Shown here: positions 1 through 5,168 of the stretch, one piece after another | Position numbering within the stretch: position 1 is the stretch's first letter | Layout of the letters: each line of letters starts with the position of its first letter | Assembly: GCA_035461405.1 (NCBI GenBank) | Contig: DATHVH010000360.1 | Coordinates: 1-7,170, forward strand | Reading direction: 5' to 3' | Source: Anditalea sp035461405 | GTDB taxonomy: Bacteria > Bacteroidota > Bacteroidia > Cytophagales > Cyclobacteriaceae | DNA: 7,170 bases | Made by a program: the position numbers and the translations under genes | Notes under the pieces: generated by a model | What the model was told of the DNA's origin: nothing | Databases searched by the model: none | Seen by the model: the letters and a program-made list of their open reading frames with translations, nothing else

Positions 1-483
1 TTTAGATTCAGACGTGATAGAAAGATTCAGACTATTACAATTAATTACGATCTTAATCCCTACCAATTCCTAATCACCTATATCCATGAAGTAGCACACC
101 ACCGTGCCTTTAAAAAATGGGGGATAGGCATTAAACCTCACGGAGAACACTGGAAAAGTACTTTCAGAAACTTGATGGTACCAATGTTGTCTGACCTTAT
201 TTTCCCCAGAGACATCTTAATTCCCTTAAAACGGCACCTTATCAATCCCAAGGCCAGTTCAGGAGCAGATTTATTTTTAAACAGAGAGGTGAGAAAATAT
301 GATATAGGAAAAGAGGAACAGCACACTATATATCTCAATGATCTCAAGATAGGGGAAGAATTTTTACTCAAAGGGCGAAAGTTTAAAAAAGAAAATACCC
401 GCAGAACGCGGGTATTATGCCTGGAAATGGAATCAGGAAGAAAATATTTAATTTCTGCACATGCAGAAATCAAAAAGCATTAA
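1..483 (+). CDS. SprT-like zinc metalloprotease domain protein (5' truncated by window edge)
   Basis: The frame is open from base 1 to a TAA at 481-483, giving 160 residues with the N-terminus outside the window. Near the visible start is the zinc-protease motif HEVAH (visible residues 29-33). It is followed by PHGEHW (46-51), where H47 is the likely third zinc ligand. The HExxH then HG-x-x-W arrangement is that of SprT/Spartan-like domains. In eukaryotic Spartan this fold cleaves DNA-protein crosslinks; the bacterial role is poorly defined, so the substrate is not claimed. The C-terminal 60 or so residues are basic and beta-rich (for example KKENTRRTRVLCLEMESGRKY), and I see no Cys4 zinc ribbon there. 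The first in-frame ATG at 172 lies after the catalytic motif and cannot be the real start. The gene converges on murQ, overlapping it by 4 bases, and its 3' end contains the hairpin that looks like the murQ terminator. Confidence 0.82.
   Translation, partial: FRFRRDRKIQTITINYDLNPYQFLITYIHEVAHHRAFKKWGIGIKPHGEHWKSTFRNLMVPMLSDLIFPRDILIPLKRHLINPKASSGADLFLNREVRKYDIGKEEQHTIYLNDLKIGEEFLLKGRKFKKENTRRTRVLCLEMESGRKYLISAHAEIKKH
394..416 (-). terminator. Rho-independent terminator of murQ, inside the sprT-like CDS
   Basis: A perfect 9-bp inverted repeat, AATACCCGC (394-402) and GCGGGTATT (408-416), is separated by 5 bases. Read on the minus strand, the GC-rich stem is followed directly by TTC and six Ts (393 to 385), the layout of an intrinsic terminator. 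It lies about 64 bases beyond the murQ stop. On the plus strand no T-run follows, so it should act only on leftward transcription. Confidence 0.72.
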
Positions 484-1292
484 TCCCCATTCCCTTTATA
501 ATGATTGACAGCAGATCGCACGGATCCATATGTCATAAGCATATGTTTGGCTTTTTCTTCATCCACACCTGTTTCTTCCATAATCATTCGAGTCCCTCTT
601 TTCACCAGTTTTTCATTGGAAAGCTGCATATCCACCATTTTATTGCCTTTTACTTTTCCAAGTTTTATCATTACACTCGTCGAAATCATATTAAGAACCA
701 ATTTCTGTGCGGTACCTGATTTCATCCTTGTACTTCCTGTGACAAATTCGGGCCCAACCACGACTTCTATAGGATGATCCACAGCTTTGGCTAGTGGAGA
801 CCCAGCATTGCATGTAATACAGCCTGTCAATAAGTTTTTTGCTCGGGCCGCTATAACTCCTCCTATCACATAGGGTGTAGTACCTGAGGCTGCTATACCA
901 ATTACCGTATCAAAATCATTAAATCCATATGTACTTATATCTAGCCAGGCTTGGTCGGGATCATCTTCGGCCTTTTCTACTGCCTTGCGGATAGCTTTAT
1001 CTCCTCCGGCTATTATTCCTATTACCATATCATGAGGCACCCCATATGTGGGAGGACATTCACTGGCATCCAATATGCCAAGTCTACCACTTGTCCCTGC
1101 ACCGATATAAAATAACCTACCACCCTTCGCCATACGCAGAACAATTTGTTCTACCAGTGTTACAATTTCAGCTTGGCATTTTTCTACGGCCAATGGAACA
1201 CTTTTATCCTCTTTATTCATATTGAAAATAAGTTCAGCTACACTCATTTTCTCTAAATCATCATATATGGAGTTACTTTCAGTAGTATTCAT
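480..1292 (-). CDS. murQ: N-acetylmuramic acid 6-phosphate etherase
   Basis: MurQ is a cytoplasmic enzyme that removes the D-lactyl ether from MurNAc-6-phosphate, giving GlcNAc-6-phosphate and D-lactate in peptidoglycan recycling. The 270 residues form one SIS (sugar isomerase) domain. The phosphate-binding stretch GAGTSGRLG (64-72) leads into DASECPPTYG, whose E78 matches the catalytic Glu83 of E. coli MurQ. AGGDKA (95-100) and KAEDDP place E109 at the position of E. coli Glu114. IAASGTTPYV (133-142) and TGSTRMKSGTAQK (185-197) are further family blocks. The protein is somewhat shorter than the roughly 298-residue E. coli enzyme, mainly at the termini. The ATG at 1292 follows an A-rich leader without a clear Shine-Dalgarno, as is common in Bacteroidota. 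It follows the sugar kinase gene by 119 bases and probably belongs to the same transcript. Its terminator is within the convergent sprT-like gene. Confidence 0.96.
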   Translation of the reverse strand: MNTTESNSIYDDLEKMSVAELIFNMNKEDKSVPLAVEKCQAEIVTLVEQIVLRMAKGGRLFYIGAGTSGRLGILDASECPPTYGVPHDMVIGIIAGGDKAIRKAVEKAEDDPDQAWLDISTYGFNDFDTVIGIAASGTTPYVIGGVIAARAKNLLTGCITCNAGSPLAKAVDHPIEVVVGPEFVTGSTRMKSGTAQKLVLNMISTSVMIKLGKVKGNKMVDMQLSNEKLVKRGTRMIMEETGVDEEKAKHMLMTYGSVRSAVNHYKGNGD

Positions 1293-1316
1293 CTGTGTAT
1301 ATTTTGTTTTTCAAAG

Positions 1317-1342
1317 GTCAGGCCTGACTGCCGTCAGGCAGG
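1317..1342. repeat. Nested palindromes in the murK-like/murQ spacer
   Basis: GTCAGGCCTGAC (1317-1328) is a perfect 12-base palindrome. Its right half also pairs with the next block, as GCCTGAC (1322-1328), loop TGCC, GTCAGGC (1333-1339). A third pairing is CTGCC (1328-1332) with GGCAG (1337-1341) around GTCA. The three foldings exclude one another. No T-run follows on either strand, so this is not an ordinary terminator. It resembles GC-rich REP-like intergenic repeats, or it could be an operator or RNA-processing site; its role is unknown. Confidence 0.6.
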
Positions 1343-1363
1343 TGGAATCTCGCATATTATACA

Positions 1364-1406
1364 AGCATCCCGGTGTGTGTAGCCCGGAGGCTATCGGGCT
1401 CATGCT
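1364..1406. repeat. Inverted repeat at the 3' end of the kinase gene
   Basis: AGCCCG (1381-1386) pairs with CGGGCT (1395-1400) across an 8-base loop. An alternative longer, imperfect fold pairs AGCAT plus CCCG (1364-1372) with CGGG and ATGCT (1395-1406), leaving a 3-base asymmetry. It starts 6 bases after the kinase stop in the direction of transcription. No T-tract follows, so it could stabilise a 3' end or be a REP-like element but is unlikely to end transcription by itself. Confidence 0.5.
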
Positions 1407-1411
1407 CGATT

Positions 1412-2257
1412 TCATAGCATTATTTCTTTATGGTATAGTGTCAAACCTGCAATAGGAGACTCAATGGTCAAATTAACATGGATATCCAATTCCGAGGCCA
1501 CTTTTCTGAGTATATCATTATTATAAAAAGCAATGGATCCTACAAAATTAACCGGCTTCATTTGATAATCCTGATATTTCATCACATGTTTGGCGAAAAA
1601 ATCATGGAAAGCTTTATGAAATAATTTATAGCAATAAGGATCGTTTTTATGTTTATTTAAAAACTTGCAAAAAGTGGCCATGTATCTGCCGGGGTATGGC
1701 TTTTGGTAAACATTCTCCTGAATCTCAAAAGTGTTTAGATTATACTCTTCTGTAACCATTTTTTTGATATGGGCAGGCATCTCATCATAGATATAATCAT
1801 GCAAAAACTGCCTGCCTATATAGGCTCCTCCACCTTCATCACCTAAAATGAATCCAGGAGCAGGTCGAGTATCAATAATATTTTCCCCATCATAATCACA
1901 ACTGTTCGAGCCAGTGCCTAGTATGCAGGCAATTCCTTTTTGCCTTCCACAGGTAGCCCTCGCAGCAGCCATCAGATCATGATCGACATGTATGGTTACA
2001 GCCGGAAACACTCTCAATAGAGCTTGCTCTACTATAACTTTATTTTTTGGATTTGAACATCCCGCTCCATAGTAATAGATTTCTGTTACAGTCTGCCTGA
2101 TGTTCATCAGATCAGTAAGCATCAGTTCTTTTGCCATTTCTTCCAGACCTTGGTAGTATGGATTAAAACCCACTGTCCTTATTTGGCCTATATTACCATT
2201 TTGGTCTATTGTCCTCCAATCAGTTTTGCTGGAGCCACTATCAGCTATTAATATCAT
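1412..2257 (-). CDS. BadF/BadG/BcrA/BcrD-family amino-sugar kinase (likely MurNAc/GlcNAc kinase)
   Basis: This 281-residue protein has the actin-like ATPase (ASKHA) fold of the N-acetylglucosamine kinase/BadF group. The phosphate-1 loop is ADSGSSKTDW (5-14). VDHDLMAAARA (91-101) holds candidate catalytic aspartates (D93, D95). The phosphate-2 loop is LGTGSNS (113-119). GDEGGGAYIGR (139-149) is the family's Gly-rich sugar-site motif, and FVGSIAF (238-244) is the adenosine motif. Characterised relatives include human NAGK and the MurNAc/GlcNAc kinase MurK of Clostridium. The placement directly before murQ supports phosphorylation of MurNAc, and perhaps GlcNAc, at O-6 to feed the etherase; substrate choice is inference. 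The ATG at 2257 puts the phosphate-1 loop at residue 5, as expected for the family. The gap to the upstream b5-like gene is a single base, implying translational coupling. Confidence 0.87.
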   Translation of the reverse strand: MILIADSGSSKTDWRTIDQNGNIGQIRTVGFNPYYQGLEEMAKELMLTDLMNIRQTVTEIYYYGAGCSNPKNKVIVEQALLRVFPAVTIHVDHDLMAAARATCGRQKGIACILGTGSNSCDYDGENIIDTRPAPGFILGDEGGGAYIGRQFLHDYIYDEMPAHIKKMVTEEYNLNTFEIQENVYQKPYPGRYMATFCKFLNKHKNDPYCYKLFHKAFHDFFAKHVMKYQDYQMKPVNFVGSIAFYNNDILRKVASELDIHVNLTIESPIAGLTLYHKEIML

Positions 2258-2258
2258 A

Positions 2259-2486
2259 TTATGCTAGTTGGCCTATGGGTTCAAATTTATCGAACACTTT
2301 TTCCGTATGTGGAGCATCAGCTAATTCCTCCGTAAGATCCTGGCCTGCCCAGTGTTCATAATGCATTCCGTTTTTCCATAGTCTGGAACTGCTGACATCA
2401 TAAACCAAACCTTCAAAAGCAATCCAAATTTCAGGTTTATCCTGACCGTTTCTTAAGGCCAGCTGCTGTCGGGTAAAGGTTTTCAT
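2259..2486 (-). CDS. Small cytochrome b5-like heme-binding protein
   Basis: A complete 75-residue protein consisting of just one cytochrome b5-like heme/steroid-binding domain. Visible family marks are the FEGLVYDVSSSRLW strand and turn (24-37), GMHYEHWAGQDLTEEL (40-55) and DAPH (57-60), ending in an EPIGQL tail. The candidate axial heme ligands are H42 or H45 together with H60. The classical HPGG motif is absent, which fits the short stand-alone prokaryotic b5-like group. There is no signal peptide or membrane segment, so it should be a soluble cytoplasmic protein, unlike membrane-tethered b5 domains. Its redox partner cannot be told from the sequence. It sits 6 bases after the arginase-fold gene and 1 base before the sugar kinase, so the three genes are almost surely co-transcribed. 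Confidence 0.85.
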   Translation of the reverse strand: MKTFTRQQLALRNGQDKPEIWIAFEGLVYDVSSSRLWKNGMHYEHWAGQDLTEELADAPHTEKVFDKFEPIGQLA

Positions 2487-2492
2487 AAATAT

Positions 2493-3644
2493 TTAATATA
2501 ACTTTAACTGGGCATTGATCCATCTTTCAGGAATCTCACCGTTTTGAGCAGTCCTGTAATCTTGATAACTGCAAGGGATAATCATATCCCTATCGAATTT
2601 TTCCTTACCCATTTGAGGAATTTCCATCCACCATTTCCCGCTGATTTTACTTTTATAAAATATAAAAGATGAGGGTTTTGAGTCTAGAGAAACTGTATAT
2701 TTAATATAATCACTGCTTTTAAAAGAAAGACTATCCTTACGGTGGTAAAAGCCTTCCACAAAGTACCAAACCATAGTGGCTATTACAGATGCAGTTTTAT
2801 ATCTGCTGTCATCATAGTAAGGCTGATATCCGTAAATGCCAATAGAGCTAAGTTTTTCATTCATCCCAGCAAACCAACAGATCTGGCAAGCTTCCTCAGC
2901 TGTAAGCCCAAAGGGCTGGGCATCTGCAGCCCCTGGAGCATCAGCAGACTGAATAGCACTGATATCAAAGCTCATCAGGTCAGCATTTCTGATTAAGGGT
3001 TCAATTTCTTTAAAATTATCCCTAAGCTGCCCGAGGCGTACATGATCAAAGTATAATTTTTCCATGACATTGACCAGATCCCGGTCCGTCAAAAAACTTT
3101 GATACGCAAGCTGTGAATAGTTAAATAAGAAATTTGGTTGATGTAGAACTATGTCCTGAGAGTGGATATCATTTGGCATCCCCTCATCCTCCATGTCGAT
3201 TTTGGCATCGACGGTGAGCATACTGACCAGTTTTTTCATACCCTCATACGATAGGTACTGGCCAAAATCAAGATCATGGGTACCCCCAATATATATAGGT
3301 AAGATCTGTTTTTTCATCAGATATTCACCTACTGCCTGAATCCTTAGATTAGTCTCCTTTAGATCCAATCCATTGCGCAAATCCCCAAGATCAGCCATCT
3401 TATAATGGGACTGTCCACGCTTTAATTCATAGAGCTTTTGCCGGATCTCTGAAGGAGCTGTGGGTATGGACCTGCTATCCTTAATACCTCTGCCCTCAGT
3501 CAGTCCGATGATGGCTATCTGAAGACCCTTAAGATCAGGAAAAGTCTCTCCATAATAATTAATCTGACTGAAAAAGGAATTATGAGGAAACTTGACTTCC
3601 GTAAGAGATTCAGGTATAGGATCAAAGTATATCTGTAAATCCAT
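2493..3644 (-). CDS. Arginase/formimidoylglutamase-fold protein with an incomplete dimetal site
   Basis: This 383-residue protein carries the ordered motifs of the ureohydrolase superfamily (arginase, agmatinase, formimidoylglutamase), each altered. IGGTHDLDFG (119-128) stands for GGDHS and keeps the His (H123). VDAKID (145-150) stands for DAHxD and has Lys148 where the second His should be. SFDISAIQSADAPG (225-238) stands for SxDxDxxDP and has Ser229 where the last Asp should be. Mapped on arginase, the Mn-A ligands (H123, D146, D150, D227) are all present. The Mn-B-specific ligands (equivalents of His126 and Asp234) are both lost. The C-terminal 80 or so residues (YHRKDS to the end) extend beyond the usual arginase domain. 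I associate this form with Bacteroidota proteins commonly labelled formimidoylglutamase or arginase family; the true activity is uncertain and may not be hydrolysis of a guanidino or formimino substrate. It is the first gene after the nqrF terminator. The ATG at 3644 has a short A/T-rich leader, and no convincing TAnnTTTG element was found there. Confidence 0.85.
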   Translation of the reverse strand: MDLQIYFDPIPESLTEVKFPHNSFFSQINYYGETFPDLKGLQIAIIGLTEGRGIKDSRSIPTAPSEIRQKLYELKRGQSHYKMADLGDLRNGLDLKETNLRIQAVGEYLMKKQILPIYIGGTHDLDFGQYLSYEGMKKLVSMLTVDAKIDMEDEGMPNDIHSQDIVLHQPNFLFNYSQLAYQSFLTDRDLVNVMEKLYFDHVRLGQLRDNFKEIEPLIRNADLMSFDISAIQSADAPGAADAQPFGLTAEEACQICWFAGMNEKLSSIGIYGYQPYYDDSRYKTASVIATMVWYFVEGFYHRKDSLSFKSSDYIKYTVSLDSKPSSFIFYKSKISGKWWMEIPQMGKEKFDRDMIIPCSYQDYRTAQNGEIPERWINAQLKLY

Positions 3645-3692
3645 ATTTTAGATTGGTAGACCTTAAAATTAATCAAAAAAACCAGATAGCAA

Positions 3693-3718
3693 CAAAAAAG
3701 TCCTGCTTTTGCAGGACT
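3693..3718 (-). terminator. Rho-independent terminator after nqrF
   Basis: AGTCCTGC (3711-3718 read leftward) and GCAGGACT form a perfect 8-bp stem (3699-3706 with 3711-3718) around a 4-base loop. On the minus strand a run of Ts follows (3699 to 3694). It starts 17 bases past the nqrF stop. The plus-strand side has CTCTTTTATTT, so it might work weakly in that direction too, but no plus-strand gene ends here. Confidence 0.88.
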
Positions 3719-3734
3719 CTTTTATTTAATTTGA

Positions 3735-5039
3735 TTAACCTCCAAAGTCATCAAATCTTATATTCTCTTTCGGAACTCCCATGTCATCCAGCAACTTTAA
3801 TACCGCTGAGTTCATCAAAGGAGGACCACATAAGTAATATTCTATCTCATCTGGCTCAGGGTGATCCTTGAGATAATTATCATAAAGAACTTGGTGGATA
3901 AATCCAACATAACCATCTCCCTCTTTATCATCTAATGATTTTTTAATCTTCCAGTTATCCTCAGGCATAGGCTCAGAAAGCCCGATATTGAAGGTGAAAT
4001 TAGGGAAATCTTTTTCTATATTTCTGAAATGTGGTGTATAGAATAGTTCTTTCTTAGATCTACCTCCATACCAGTAGGATACTTTCCTATCCGTTTTTTC
4101 AGTATGGAACAAATGAAATATATGAGATCTTAATGGAGCCATACCAGCACCACCGCCTATATAAATCATTTCTCTATCAGTTGGGTTGATGTGGAATTCA
4201 CCATAAGGACCTGATATTGTAACTTTATCTCCTTTTTTACGCGAGAAGACGTATGAAGAACATATACCTGGATTGACATCCATCCATTTATTATTAGCTC
4301 TATCCCAAGGTGGGGTAGCTATACGAATGGTAAGCATTACAATATTTCCTTCAGCAGGATGATTTGCCATGGAATACGCCCTGAAGAGCTCCTCATCATT
4401 TTTCATGGTAAGGTCCCAAAGCCCAAATTTATCCCAGTCACTTCTATAAACATCCTGTGGGTGTCCTAAATCAGGATGCGGAGTGATATCCATATCCTTA
4501 AAGTTTACTGTAATTACAGGTACATCTATCTGTACATAACCTCCCGATTCGAAATCCAGATTTTCGCCTTCAGGCAGTCTTACGACAAATTCTTTGATAA
4601 AGGTGGATACGTTGTAGTTCGAAACCACTTCGCAATCCCATTTTTTAATACCGAATATTTCTTCAGGAATCCTGATTCTCATATCCTGCTTTACCTTTAC
4701 CTGACAGGAAAGTCTTACTTTTTCCTTCTGTTCAGTTCGGCTAAGATGTCCAACTTCTGTAGGGAGCACCTCTCCCCCACCTTCTTCTATCACGCACTTG
4801 CACATCGCACAAGTACCACCTCCACCACATGCGGAAGGAAGGAAAATTTTCTTGCCCCCAAGGGTATTAAGCAATGTCGATCCTGCTGATGCAATGATCG
4901 GATTCTTTTCGTCCCCGTTGACAACAATTTTAACATCTCCAGATTGAACCAGTTTAGACTGGGCAAAAAGGAGAATGAAAACTAGTAGCAGGATAATCAA
5001 AGTAAATGCTACAATCGAAGTAATGATTACTGAAGTCAT
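3735..5039 (-). CDS. nqrF: Na+-translocating NADH:quinone reductase subunit F
   Basis: NqrF is the NADH-oxidising entry subunit of the sodium-pumping NADH dehydrogenase in the inner membrane. It passes electrons from NADH through FAD and a 2Fe-2S centre to the other Nqr subunits. The 434 residues begin with one hydrophobic anchor (about 4-26). A plant-type ferredoxin domain follows, with cluster ligands C71, C77, C80 (CGGGGTCAMC) and C112; there is a further C82. The ferredoxin-NADP reductase-like part has the FAD motif RAYS (220-223), ISGPYGEF (275-282), the nucleotide motif GGGAGMAP (295-302) and CGPP (404-407), and ends with FDDFGG. It is longer than the 408-residue Vibrio protein, partly because of an insert around 183-200 before the FAD motif. 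nqrA-E are not adjacent: the upstream neighbour is accD, and a terminator follows directly. It therefore appears to be a single-gene unit, with partner subunits presumably encoded elsewhere. Confidence 0.97.
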   Translation of the reverse strand: MTSVIITSIVAFTLIILLLVFILLFAQSKLVQSGDVKIVVNGDEKNPIIASAGSTLLNTLGGKKIFLPSACGGGGTCAMCKCVIEEGGGEVLPTEVGHLSRTEQKEKVRLSCQVKVKQDMRIRIPEEIFGIKKWDCEVVSNYNVSTFIKEFVVRLPEGENLDFESGGYVQIDVPVITVNFKDMDITPHPDLGHPQDVYRSDWDKFGLWDLTMKNDEELFRAYSMANHPAEGNIVMLTIRIATPPWDRANNKWMDVNPGICSSYVFSRKKGDKVTISGPYGEFHINPTDREMIYIGGGAGMAPLRSHIFHLFHTEKTDRKVSYWYGGRSKKELFYTPHFRNIEKDFPNFTFNIGLSEPMPEDNWKIKKSLDDKEGDGYVGFIHQVLYDNYLKDHPEPDEIEYYLCGPPLMNSAVLKLLDDMGVPKENIRFDDFGG

Positions 5040-5075
5040 TTAACAACTTTTTTCTTTTGGTTTTTCAGTATACAG

Positions 5076-5089
5076 CCCTTATTTAAGGG
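5076..5089. promoter_or_regulatory. Palindrome at the predicted nqrF transcription start (possible operator)
   Basis: CCCTTA (5076-5081) and TAAGGG (5084-5089) form a perfect 6-bp inverted repeat around TT. It begins 4 bases downstream of the nqrF -7 element, so it overlaps the expected transcription start. It could be a repressor site or a 5' stem on the mRNA. No regulator is identified. Confidence 0.35.
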
Positions 5090-5093
5090 AATA

Positions 5094-5101
5094 CAAATAT
5101 A
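5094..5101 (-). promoter_or_regulatory. nqrF promoter, Bacteroidota -7 element TATATTTG
   Basis: The minus strand reads TATATTTG, a full match to the Bacteroidota sigma-A -7 consensus TAnnTTTG, 54 bases upstream of the nqrF ATG. No good -33 TTTG is seen at the usual distance; the nearest TTG lies too close. The predicted leader is about 45-48 bases. Confidence 0.5.
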
Positions 5102-5168
5102 TCTAATATTCAATAATTCCGGCCATGAAACACCTAAATTTTAGGCATTTTTAAAGCTTTGGCCTATA

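Noticed and set aside
172..174. ATG at 172 as the start of a short separate gene
   Set aside because: The same frame is open from base 1 and encodes the HEVAH and PHGEHW zinc-protease motifs before this ATG.
1356..1361. TATAAT on the minus strand before murQ, a possible sigma-70 -10 box
   Set aside because: Bacteroidota sigma-A prefers TAnnTTTG, no matching -35 is seen, and an AT-rich background makes a chance hit likely. A separate murQ promoter is not excluded.
1222..1455. A 77-codon plus-strand reading frame over the kinase/murQ spacer
   Set aside because: It is antisense to murQ's start and the kinase's end and spans the inverted repeats; no recognisable protein.
3645..3692. Promoter for the arginase-fold operon between the nqrF terminator and 3644
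   Set aside because: A promoter must exist somewhere here if the terminator is efficient, but only T-rich partial matches (TTTTTTTG) were found and their spacing to any -33 TTTG is too short to support a call.
3653..3871. A 72-codon plus-strand reading frame across the nqrF terminator
   Set aside because: It runs through a clear hairpin terminator and into antisense nqrF sequence; no coding features.
4476..4889. A 137-codon plus-strand reading frame
   Set aside because: It lies wholly antisense to nqrF, has no family features and low-complexity composition; it is a shadow of the real gene.
5133..5145. CCTAAATTTTAGG inverted repeat after accD as a terminator
   Set aside because: The stem is only 5 bp with a 3-base loop, AT-rich, and lacks a following T-run on the minus strand.
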